Shown here piece by piece: positions 31,714 through 42,815 of a DNA stretch of 64,000 nt. How positions within the stretch are numbered: the first letter of the stretch is position 1; every line of letters starts with the position of its first letter. Both the position numbers and the translations under genes were made by a program. Source of the stretch: Tuctoria greenei (taxonomy: Eukaryota; Streptophyta; Magnoliopsida; Poales; Poaceae). The stretch is from positions 267,541,560-267,605,559 of the forward strand of contig JAYESD010000001.1 in the NCBI GenBank assembly GCA_036927565.1, written 5' to 3'. The notes beneath the pieces are model-generated. The model was not told the origin of the DNA, searched no databases, and was given only the letters and a program-made list of their open reading frames with translations.

Positions 31714-34534
31714 TGTAACACCCTCATTTTCATGCATCATGCCTTGCATACATTCATATACATGTTTAACATTAACCCACATAAATAGGAACAAGTTTAA
31801 AATTGATTTGGAACAAAACCGCACTTAAAACGCAGGAAAGTGTGGACTGGTCCGATTTTGCTGCGGACTAGTCCGATTTCTCTCTGACTAAAAACGGACT
31901 TGTCTGTTTTTGCTGCGGATTAGTCCGATTTTTGGCACTGGAACCTTTCGGACTTGTCTGATTTTGTGCGGACTAGTCCGATATTCCATGAATCCTTGAA
32001 AATTTGCTAAGTCCTTGGACTTTTCCGGACTAGTCCGGTGTTCCAGCGGACTTGTCCGTTTTCCTCTCCGTTTAAAGTCGGACTTGTCCGATTTTAGGCC
32101 AGACTTGTCCGATTTTCTCTCTGGACGACTTCGGACTAGTCCGGTCCTTTCCGGACTTGTCCGATATTTCGCGACTTCGAGTTGATCTTTTGTTTTATGA
32201 CTTGTTTCTTGGGTTTCACGCTAAGTGGGCCTAGGGACGTCGTGCCTAACTCTTTTAGAGCCCATGTGGGACTCTAAACCGGCCTCTACTCATCCCAAAC
32301 TCGAAATCCATCTAACCCTAGCCTCCACCTCTATATAAACAGCCCCACCCCTTGGATTGACATCTATTTGCCACTTTTCCACCCACCCAAACCCTAGTTC
32401 GTGGAGAGCCACCATTAAGGAGAGAGGAGAAGATCCCAAGCAAGAAGAAGAAGAGGAGGAAACGAAAGAGGATCAAGATCTCCACCAAGTTTCGTCCTTC
32501 ACCACCAATTCATCTCCAAGTTCATCACCAACCCTAGATCATCAAGATCCAAGTGTTATCTCCAAGTTTCTTGATTCATTGGAGTCCTAAACACCTGGTA
32601 TACCTTCTATTCTCTTTTCCTTACGTGAATTCAATCCCTAATCTCCAAATTCACGTCGATCTAGAAAACCCTAATCCGCTGATCTCGTAGAGTGCGGACT
32701 TGTCCGGTCCCTAGCGGACTAGTCCGATCTTTCTGGTTAAATTGTGTTGAGTTAATTCTAAAATTTGATCTAATCGAATCCAAACCTGTATAAACTTGTT
32801 AAAAGCTACTAGAACTAGTTAGTGATCATTAAAAGCAATATAGTAACAAGTTCTACCTTGCATTTGCATAAATCATGCATGTCATGACAATTGAGTAATA
32901 TTTGTGCACTCTTTGATTGTGTTTCTTGTCTTGTATGTTTATTGTGTGGATTAAACGGATTTGCGCTAGAGAGTGCCGCGGAGGATCTACAGCACCAAGA
33001 GTTTGAAGAAATTGACCCTAATCAACAGCAAGAGCAAGGCAAGTGTCCTTGAAGCATATTGATCCTGTTTTTAAAATAAATGTTTTGTTTGTAAAACTGC
33101 ATGCTTGTGTCAATTTGATGGGAATCCTATGGTACGAAGTTTACTAGACTTGTTAAACCACCCTTGTCACCTGGAATATATGGTAGAGAGTCGGGAAGGG
33201 CTTTTACCTTTTTGCTTCGCTTAATCAACTGGGATGGGAACAACTATATCATTCAATTTAATTATGCATGGATGAGATTATGGTTAACATGAACTGGTTA
33301 ATATGACATGGTAATGGGTGATCTAAGCAAGCCTGGTATGTGGATGGGTTGGATGTCATGGTGGTTTTGCTTGCTTTAGATCTAAGGACCGGTTCATGCG
33401 AGAATAAGCCAGGACTACAGTGCCACCACGAGGCCAAGTATGGGTGCGGCGTAGCTGATTAATTAGGGCTTTGCTGGTGCTATTTGGACCATTGTGGATG
33501 CTCGGGGAAGGGGTAGTCGGATTGGGTTTGTTGATGATTGGTGGGACTACCCTGGGATCCGAATGGCTCAAGAGGGGGCCCTTGGTTGAAGATGTGCTCT
33601 GCGGGAGGCATCGCCACCGGTGAAACCTCAGTGGGGTCTAAATAGGCTAGTAATCCCTTTGTAAAAGCTATTTTGTGATCTCTTGGCCATACACCAAAGG
33701 AAGTGTAATTGGCATCAGGGAGGTTCTTTAGTCGTCGACGGGTGATGAAATCACAAACACGTGGGTAAAGTGGTACAAACTCTGCAGAGTCTATTAAAAC
33801 TATCATGATAGCCTTGCTCCCAGTTATGAGCGCTTGGATGACCTACATGATTAGAGGGAATTTGGTAATTGGGATGGTAATGGTTATGGTAATGGTTATG
33901 GATGGTTATGGATTTATTTCTGGTATTGAATATGGTTATTGGCAAATGGTGAAATCTGGAATTATTGATGAGGATGGTGAATTGTGGGCTGTTACTATGG
34001 TATTACTTATGATCATGATGGGTTTATTTCACATACATATAATATATTGCTTTTCAAATGTTTTTAATGTACTTTTCAGCACTTAGCCATTATTATATTC
34101 GACATTTGAATAAGCCACATGTCATACTTTCCACACTTGCTGAGTACGACATGTACTCACTCTTGCAATTCCCCCAAACAGTTGCAGGTCAGGATTGGGA
34201 GTTTAATGGTGATAATGCAGAGTTCTAGGCCGTGTCTACCGTCAGCTTGCCTGTGGTGTTTTTGGAGCTGTGCTATACCCTATTGCTTATGCTGCCTAGA
34301 TGTTTAGTTTGCTTAATTAGTTTATTTCCGCTGCATTAGTTGAACTTGTCATTAATATTCATTAGAGCTTGTATTCGAGGATAATCTGGTTTGTGTAATA
34401 AAATTTGGTTAATTAATCTTGTTCTGTGGTAATTTTCTGTATACTCTTTTGTGATTGCACTCGTGTATGTGTGATGAACATCCTGGGCACACATATGCCT
34501 TAGCTTGGTTCATTTTTCGGAACCGGGCATCACA
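31714..34534 (+). mobile_element. 3' LTR of element D, 2.8 kb
   Basis: It starts TGTAACACCCTCATTTT and ends GGGCATCACA, after which element B sequence resumes. A TATATAAAC box lies at about 32331-32339 just after CCTCCACC. Downstream, the open stretch 32357-32590 (acidic, then Ser-rich) is in the leader and I do not count it as a gene. Region 32860-34480 holds AT-rich sequence and polyadenylation-like signals but no gene. Confidence 0.88.
31845..32165. repeat. Array of CGGACTAGTCCG / CGGACTTGTCCG palindromes in the element D LTR
   Basis: About twelve copies lie within 320 bp upstream of the TATA box, for example near 31845, 31864, 31890, 31915, 31949, 31969, 32024, 32046, 32078, 32098, 32131 and 32150; two more follow at 32695 and 32714. 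Spacing is irregular (about 20-55 bp) and flanks are T-rich (GATTTT). CGGACTAGTCCG is a perfect 12-bp palindrome. Confidence 0.85.
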
Positions 34535-34818
34535 CCTGTCGGATGAAGTTCTGCCTTTCAACTGATTGCTTCGAGGGCTTCTGGTGTACTAGTCGTGCGT
34601 CGGGATAAATCTTCAGATTATGCTCAATCACCTCCCTAGGGATCCCAGACATTTGTGACGGTTGCCAGGCAAACATGTCAACATTCGCCCGGAGGAAAGC
34701 GATGAGCGCAAGTTCCTATTTGTTGTTCATACCTCCCGATATACGAGTGTTCTGAGCAGCATCAGAACCAATTTGGACGACTTTGACGGGTATGTTGTTG
34801 TCCCGCTTGGCTGCACAC
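34535..34818 (-). pseudogene. RT N-terminal fragment of element B, with UAG before pol
   Basis: Minus strand reads ...GGMNNK, a TAG stop, then ELALIAFLRANVD; the same frame continues into MPGIPREVIEHNLKIYPDA and VERQNFIRQ, the start of the Tat-lineage RT region. It is cut at 34535 by the LTR of element D and at 34818 by element E. The RT catalytic core is absent from this element. Confidence 0.82.
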
Positions 34819-36440
34819 GGTTGACGGCTCCTAAGATATACCAACAAATCATCCCCGGCAACGGCGCCAGAAATGCTTGTTGGTATTTCTTAACACCACA
34901 GATCATCTCTGGTAAAGAGATGAGATCCGCAAGCGCACGGAAGATACCATTATAGCATTTCACCCATGAGTAATCCCAAGGGTATCATATTTATCCCAAA
35001 GGAAGGCAATGGAGTAAAGTATATACTACTCTTATGGTCAAGCTATGGGATACTAATCAATTATCCGGACAGGGGGTAAGTTTATAATAGGGGTAGTGTG
35101 ACACACACCTAGGCAATCTATTCTAAAGGGTAAATGGGTCCAAGAGGGAGATTGGATTAAGAGTTATAGAGTTGCACCTACAATGCTCCTAATACATATA
35201 CATAGCCTAAGGTAGATACTAATGGTCATGTCAATGATGAATTCCTATGCAATGCTATTCAACATATCGGGCACGGGCTTACCCCTAGCAATACTAGGGC
35301 GACTCCCGCCAAGAGCCTGTGGCATAGCCGAACATGGAGGATTACACAGGACAGATAGGGCTGTCACCACCTACTGCCTACCTCTTCAATCCGTGAGTCT
35401 ACAAGACATCCAATGCTACTTAAATACCCTAACACCATGCTAGCATACTAAGCAAATACCTTAAGAGCTGCAGCACAACCCATCCTAAGGCAATGAACTA
35501 AATCATCGTTGAACCAATGTTGATTGCATAGCATAGTTATTCATATTAACATAATCATATCATAACTACATAGACTATAGTGGGGGTCTATAGTGTTTAT
35601 GACCATAAGATGTGATCATGAGAGTACAATCATAAAGACTATACCTTCCACTTACATGGACTCCACAATCAAACAAGAAACACTTTTTCCAAGTATACAT
35701 ATAAAAGAAGACTAAAGATAATATCTTTATTGAGCACAAAATCACAAATACAAGAAGGAATACATGAGACATACCTTTCCCAATGTTGAATCGGGAAGAG
35801 AGACTCCTTCTACTCCTTTCCCAATTTGGACTTGGGACTAGAGGATCTCCTCTCTACATCCTAACTCCTCTAAGGACTATGGAAGATTGTGTATACAATA
35901 GAATGATGCCCAAGTGGTGTGTGTTGAAGTGAGGGGTATGGGGTCCTATTTATACTAGTGTTGAGGTCGGTTCCCACCACCAAAAGCGCGCAAATCAGTC
36001 GTCATTGATTCCAGGGAGCCGGGAGGAGCCAACACGTGGAAGTTGACCACGTTTGGCGCCAGGACCAGGTCGGCCGACCCCCTGGTTCGGCCGACCTGGT
36101 CAGGGCTCCAAACAGCCCGTACTTCCTCCAGGTGGATGCCAGGTAGGTCCCATTGACTGATATTGGTGCTACACCGTTGGATGGCCTCTGATACTTCTGT
36201 TTGTGGGCCATTTGATTCATGTGGTGCCACGTGTCGTCACCTGATTGGCCAGGATGATATTTTATAGGATTGCTTCCCATACTTTTCCTCAATTCCTGTA
36301 TAAATATCTGCATACACATATTTCTCCAAGTACAAGGGGAAATAGGTCAAGTAGAAAGGTGATGTGTGCAAGAAATGATCAATCCTTCACATAATTGAGT
36401 TATATTGACGGCTGAAATTGGTATATAACAGCCGTCAACA
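34819..36440 (-). mobile_element. 3' LTR of element E
   Basis: It pairs with 41191-42810. The first base is G instead of T. It contains a second copy of the primer site near one end (34852-34869) and the palindrome GGTCGGCCGACC near 36067, followed by a second TTCGGCCGACC. Confidence 0.9.
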
Positions 36441-36457
36441 AACTCCCCCAAGCTTAT
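36441..36457 (-). promoter_or_regulatory. Polypurine tract of element E
   Basis: The minus strand reads ATAAGCTTGGGGGAGTT, directly next to the LTR start TGTTGACGG (complement of CCGTCAACA at 36440). Confidence 0.8.
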
Positions 36458-39400
36458 CCTTTGCTCGTCCCGAGCAAAGTAAAGACTTTAGGTTGATGAT
36501 CGGGAGTTGCTACAATGTTCTACCTTTCAAAAGTACCAAGTGCACAACAAAATAATCTACCTAGTATTGCAAAAAGTGGTTATGGTACTTCACCCTTCTT
36601 AAGTCATTATGGGAGTTATGCCTTCTCCTATTCATGGATAATTGAAAGATAGAACAACAAATGGAGCAAGCATAGCCTAGATATCAAGTTCCACTTAAAT
36701 TCTGGAGAGATTCAAATTAGATTATAGTAACTCAATTGATTCTCTCAATCACTCCTTTGTGTATGGTGGAAATATGTCCTCACCAAGGCATTATGCCTAT
36801 ACTATTCCTACTCTTTGAATATGGCTTGTATGTGGAGCTTGGTAGAGAAAGTAAGTAGGCATATTTGCAACACATAATATTGCTAAGTCAAAAGAGCAAG
36901 CCTTAGGAGAAATCAATTCAAACTTTTGAATCAAGACTTGTGCACGTGTGATGGAATGGAGGTGGATGTGGAACATTGAGATGACTCCTTTTGATGTGGA
37001 CTCTCTTCATTGCAAGGATGAAACATGGCTACCCCTTTTTTTATGCTTATGGAGTAAGCATATTTTTTCTTCTTTTTTTTTCTCATGCTTATGATATAAG
37101 CATGCATTTTCTTTTTCTTTTTCTTGTAACCATGTCTTCTACTCCTTTTTATGCAATAATTTGAAGAGAGTGCTAACTATGAATAGCATGGAGTTTCTAT
37201 TTTTATTGTGGAATGGTGGATATGATGGAATTTTGCTTCCTTCTAGTGTAGAAGTATAGCATGTGCAAGTGAAGTCTTGAATTCAAAAAGAATTGAATGA
37301 TTTCTCACATAGGTCTATACTAGTTTGACTAGGCTCAATGTGAAAGCAAATAGCATATGCATAAGGTGTTGTCTATGTATGAATATCATATGGCTTTGGT
37401 AGGTATTTCCAATCAAATGAGGGAAACTTAAATCTTGATAGAATTTCTCCGGAAATCTAAGTTCCACTTTCAAAATAGGAATATAAGCCCTATTACTAAT
37501 TCAAATCTCCCAACAACCTAGAAGTAGATTAAGCTTTTGCTACCCACAATTTCTAAATCAAGGCAAAGTTAATTTTAGCCAATTTAAGCAATATTTGGAG
37601 AGTAGCAAGTTGTAAACTAGCGACTTAGGAAAAATAAAATAGAGCAACTATTCATCATTTCATCTATGTGAATTCTAAATCATTCTTACCGCACATCTTT
37701 ATTTGATAAGTAAAGCAAATCTAAGTTCCTATTTTTATGTTTTTTTAGATGCATGTTGGATAGTGGATGAATGGAAAGTAAATATGCAATGGATGATTTG
37801 AAATAAAAATGCAGTGGGTGTGATACAAGTTACCTCAAGTGGGGGTCCTCCCCCAAGCTTATTCTTGATCAAGGTCCGTGATAGGGGTTGAAACCCTAAC
37901 GACGGAGGTAGGCCATGAGTTGGCCTATCCTTGTTGCAACGTGGCTTTGACAATGGAGGGTTGATTGTTGATTGTTGTGTTGCCTCCCATGGACACCATG
38001 AGTGTGGTTGAATAGAGTGTTTTCAATGTTGATTGTCCGGACATCAGGGTCTCCATGTGTTGGGTGTGATTTGTCATTCCTTGGCTAGGATAACCTTCTA
38101 GCCACATAGGAACAACTTGCACCCAATGATGGTGGCGAATCCCTTGAGCTTGAATGAGTGCTTAGAATAGTTGAGAGCATAATGCTCTAACCCATTTGTG
38201 GCAGCCCATTGGTTGCTCATGGAGGGTTCCCATTTCAAATCTCTAGCCTCGTATAGTTATGATTGACCTTCGGGCATAATTTCCGATAGGTAGAAACCAT
38301 CCTCATTTACTCCTTGGTCAAGAGATGTTGAAATGGGATCCTCTAGGGATCCCAACAATCAACTTCTTGAATGCCTGCATAGTAATGTTTCTCCTGCAAA
38401 CTTCCTCTCTTGAATAGAGAGGGATGGTTAGCTCCCGATACTTGTACAAATGAACGTTCGGGTTAGGTAACCAAACTTTCATTTGTACATACGGGGAACA
38501 ACAAATCAAAGATGCATTGGTTCCAATGTCAAGTGTATCCATGATCAATGTGTTATTCATTGATAAGAGTAGAGCTTTATGGATAATTCATGTTGCGTAT
38601 TTTCTAAAGCTCCTACTCATAGCAATGCATGTGATAGAAATATACTATATGGATCCCTATATCTTTTAAAGTTTCTAACCATCTTAGCTTTCAAGAGCAA
38701 ATTTTATCATTTAGACCATGACAAACAAGATTCTCAATTTTATCCTCCTGAACTTCACTAGGAACTTAAAATTTAGTGACTCCTCCAAAAAGAAGCAATT
38801 CAATTTTAGAGCAAGGATATCACTTATTCCTAGGAGTTTGAAATCTAGTGACACCATCTATGCATGAATCTCAATTAAAAATTATGGCTGTCACTATGCC
38901 CAAGTTTCTATATGCCAATTCACCAATTAAGTCATGCCCAAAAGTTTTATTTTCTAAACCTAGACAAAAATGACTAAGTCTACAAAACAATGCTTAAAGG
39001 ATTCAAGGTACTTGTTTTAGATTTTTCCAAGTAAGGTGGGATTTCCTTTTGGAGATCCAAAAGTCAATACCCACACTTACTCTTGTGAGGATGCATGAGA
39101 ATTAAATGATGACGAAGTGTCAACCTTCCTCACAAATGCAAGAAAATACATTCAATTCAATGGCAAACCAAACAATGAAAAATTCTAAACTCATACCTCA
39201 TTTGAAGAGCAGTTGGTGACGAAGGTCTTTGTGTGAGAAACTCACAACCTTGATTTTCGGCGTAGGCTTGATGGTTGATGTAAAATGCCAAGTTGAGATT
39301 GGATTTGGCAATGGATTTGGTTCTGGCTCCTCCATTGGGTCATCATCTTGAACATTTCTCTTCCTCAAACTCAGAATGAGTTTGAAGGAGAGAAGTGTTC

Positions 39401-41164
39401 TCAAATCCTCCCAATGGTGACTTGAGCTTGATGAAACCTTCCACTTTCTTGCCATACCACCTCTTCACAATTTTTACCTAGCTGCACTTTAATCAAGAAC
39501 ACACAAAACAACTCGAAAACGGGTTACGTTAGCCAAAAGCAAATTGAACCCAATTTTCAAATTGTCTTACCCAGCTTGAAATAACTTGTAAATGCAATGA
39601 GGGTCAAAGCAAATCTTTTTGGTTTGAACTAGGAAGATAAATTCAAGTGGTCATGCACATAGTTCATATCCAATTAAATTTCTCCCCTAATTCAAATTTT
39701 TAGTTTTATGATAGTTGGAAATTTTACTTTCCAACATGCAAGTGTGGAATTTCAAACATGCAAATGCAAGGGTTGATGCAATTTGGAAAATAAATATGAG
39801 ATAACTACCAATTAACCTATTGGCAAGGACTCACGAAATGTTTGAAGTCCGATGAGTAGGACTTACCTCCGTTCTGTTCAGCGCGATGATTTGTTGTCCA
39901 ATCCCGGAGTTGAAGATGTGGACGATTTCTTCTGTTTTGACATGCCAAACTCATTTGGCTATCATTTGGACATGTGGTCCATATGGTGGCCCTAGCCTCT
40001 CACCGTTGTATTTACATAGACATGTTGTAGCGACGGGTTCTCTCTCTTGAATGTATTCCTTCATGAGCATGGTGAGGCTTTGTCCTTCTTAGGGGTGCCA
40101 TTCTGACCATATTGATATTCCATTGAATCAACCCATACCTTGATCATGGATCAAAGGCTTCCTTGGGCATGATGACATGTGGACTCCACAATCAAACAAT
40201 AAATGCTTCATCCACAATGTCACTTGCCCTAGGTTGAATGGGTTTGGTCGAAGTGTGGGAATCCCAACAAGTGATGTGGGATATCTTGGACTTTGAATGC
40301 TCCTTAAGTTCTTGTCCTTGGCCAAGATCTTCATGTGAATGTTGTCTTGATTTCTGCTTGGCCAAGATACTTCAAGGTAGGCTAGTTGAACTTAAATCCC
40401 TTGGAAAGCCATAGCCTCCTTGAATACAAGGGTGATGTTAATTCCACCCTTGACCTCCTTGTGAATGGTAGCCATTGGAGTTGTTGTTTGAAAAAGGTCC
40501 TCATGGGTCTTAGGGAAATAATTCCCACGCGTCCCATGATGACATGGATTTTCACAAACATGTGAATATCCACGACTTGGATTATCCAAACAAATCTCCA
40601 ACGACTTGGATATTCATGATACTTAAATGGGAGGTGTAGTTTCATAACTAGCATATCTACCTTGTGAAGCGGTGTGCATGAAAAGCTATGGGAACTCGAG
40701 CATTCTTCAATCCACCCCTTGAGCGGAGACCTTCTTCTCATCCATGATGAATGAGAATATGACTCCTTCAGCTCCGGCATGAATGTGGTCATGGATTGGT
40801 GGAGCCAACCCATGACACGAGTGTTGGATGAAGAGCCAACTATCCACCCCATGGTGGAGGCAAACCAAGAAGAACTTCTTGGATCCTTCCCCAAGATTGG
40901 GTATGGATGACTTTGGCTCCTACTGAAAGCTGAAATTCTCCCGCAAAAGGCAATGGTGTTGCCTAGCGGACATTTGTTGAGGTACGCCTTGAATCATCTT
41001 GCAATTTAGCACTTGCGTCCTTGTTGGCCATCCCATACAATGGGTTGGCCAACACTACACTGTTTTCACACAAAGGAGAAAACAAACAAGGGTAATCCTA
41101 TCTAATAACTATTAGTACCTATAGCTTAATCACAAGTGATAGCTATCCTTCACTTCCTTTGCCT
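36458..41164. other. Internal region of element E without recognisable genes
   Basis: The region is AT-rich with T-runs near 37060-37130 and only short ORFs on either strand. The longest, on the minus strand at 40382-40894, matches no domain I know, and overlapping frames look equally random. A stretch around 40180 (GGACTCCACAATCAAACAA) is also present in the LTRs, showing a shared short sequence. This matches a large retrotransposon derivative (LARD) organisation. Confidence 0.65.
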
Positions 41165-41182
41165 TCCCCGACAACGGCGCCA
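41165..41182 (-). promoter_or_regulatory. Primer binding site of element E
   Basis: The minus strand reads TGGCGCCGTTGTCGGGGA, eight bases inside the 5' LTR end. It fits the complement of the 3' end of plant tRNA-Asp, apart from a T where GCC would be expected. The same sequence with GCCGGGGA occurs inside the LTR at 34852-34869. Confidence 0.75.
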
Positions 41183-41190
41183 GAAATGCT

Positions 41191-42810
41191 TGTTGACGGC
41201 TCCTAAGATATACTAACAAATCATCCCCAGCAACAGCGCCATAAATGCTTGTTGGTATTTCTTAACACCATAGATCATCTCCGGTAAAGAGATGAGATCC
41301 GCAAGCACACGGAAGATACCGTTGTAGCATTTCACCCATGAGTATTCCAAAGGGTATCATATGTACCCAAAGGAAGGCAATGGAGTAAAGTATATACTAC
41401 TCTTATGGTCAAGCTATGGGATACTAATCAATTATTTGGACAGGGGGTAAGTTGATAATAGGGGTAGTGTGACACACACCTAGGCAATCTATTCTAAAGG
41501 GTAAATGGGTACTAGAGGGAGATTGGATTAAGAGTTAGAGAGTTGCTCCTACAATGCTCCTAATACATATACATAGCCTAAGGTAGATACTAATGGTCAT
41601 GTCAATGATGAATTCCTATGCAATGCTATTCAACACATCGGGCACGGGCTTACCCCTAGCAATACTAGGGCGACTCCTGCCAAGAGCCTGTGGCATAGCC
41701 GAACGTGGAGGATTACACAAGACAGATAGGGCTGTCACCACCTACTGCCTACCTCTTCAATCCGTGGGTCTACAAGACATCCAACGCTACTTAAATACCC
41801 TAACACCATGCTAGCATACTAAGCAAATACCTTAAGAGTTGCAGCACAAGCCATCCTAAGGCAATGAACTAAATCATCGTTGAACCAATGTTGATTGCAT
41901 AGCATAGTTATTCATATTAACATAATCATATCATAACTACATAGACTATAGTGGGGGTCTATAGTGTTTATGACCATAAGATGTGATCATGAGAGTACAA
42001 TCATAAAGACTATACCTTCCACTTACATGGACTCCACAATCAAACAAGAAACGCTTTGTCCAAGTATACATATAAAAGAAGACTAAAGATAATATCTTTA
42101 TTGAGCACAAAGTCACAAATACAAGAAGGAATGCATGAGACATACCTTTCCCAATGTGGAATTGGGAAGAGAGACTCCTTCTACTCCTTTCCCAATTTGG
42201 ACTTGGGACTAGAGGCTCCCCTATCTACATCCTAACTCCTCTAAGGACTATGGAAGATAGTGTATACAATAGAATGATGCCCAAGTGGTGTGTTTTGAAG
42301 TGAGGGGTATTGGTTCCTATTTATACTAGTGTTGAGGTTGGTTCCTGCCACCAAAAGCGTGAGAATCAGCCGTCATTGATTCCAGGGAGCCAGGAGGAGC
42401 CAACACGTGGAAGTTGACCGCGTTTGGCGCCAGGACTAGGTCGGCCGACCCCTGGTTCAGCCGACCTGGTCAGGGCTCCGAACGGCCCGTACTTCCTCCA
42501 GGTGGCTGCAAGGTGGGTCCCATTGACTGATATTGGTGCTACACCGTTGGATGGCCTCGGATACTTCTGTTTGTGGGCCATTTGATCCATGTGGTGCCAC
42601 GTGTCGTCGCCTGATTGGCCGGGATGATATTTTATAGGATTGCTCCCCATACTTTTCCTCAATTCCTGTATAAATATCTGCATAGACATATTTCTCCAAG
42701 TATAAGTGGAAATAGGTCAAGTAGAAAGGTGATGTGTGCAAGAAATGATCAATCCTTCACATAATTGAGTTATATTGACGGTTGAAATTGGTATATAACA
42801 TCCGTCAACA
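41191..42810 (-). mobile_element. 5' LTR of element E
   Basis: It begins TGTTGACGGCTCC and ends CCGTCAACA. Differences from the left LTR are scattered point changes and a few single-base indels, suggesting a fairly recent insertion; I did not compute a divergence. Confidence 0.9.
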
Positions 42811-42815
42811 CACAC

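Larger units (their letters stand above)
29530..34534 (+). mobile_element. Chromodomain gypsy (Tekay/Del-like) element D, 5'-truncated
   Basis: Plus-strand sequence starts inside the end of RT (KWELPQNVKDIRSFLGMA) and continues through RNase H, integrase and a chromodomain to a polypurine tract and 3' LTR. The 5' LTR, gag, protease and most of RT are missing. Element B sequence around it lacks its own RT core, and no TSD is seen, so a deletion removed DNA from both elements at the left junction. Confidence 0.9.
34819..42810 (-). mobile_element. Non-autonomous Athila-like LTR element E, 7992 bp
   Basis: Two closely similar LTRs (34819-36440 and 41191-42810) with termini TGTTGACGG and CCGTCAACA are flanked by the exact TSD CACAC (34814-34818 and 42811-42815). 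A polypurine tract beside the left LTR and a primer site beside the right LTR set it on the minus strand. The 4.75-kb interior lacks any recognisable gag or pol domain, so it must have depended on another element's proteins. The primer site resembles the complement of tRNA-Asp, as in Athila-type gypsy elements. Confidence 0.88.

Noticed and set aside
32357..32590. 77-codon ORF just after the TATA box of element D
   Set aside because: Acidic and Ser-rich leader ORF with no known domain; could be a translated upstream ORF, but the evidence is insufficient.
36000..36440. Possible tRNA or other structured RNA gene near the E LTR palindromes
   Set aside because: No cloverleaf or box A/B pattern could be recognised; the tRNA-like sequence is only the primer binding site.
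40382..40894. 170-codon minus-strand ORF inside element E
   Set aside because: No motif of gag or pol, other frames similar, Met/Ser/His-rich as expected from random AT-rich sequence.
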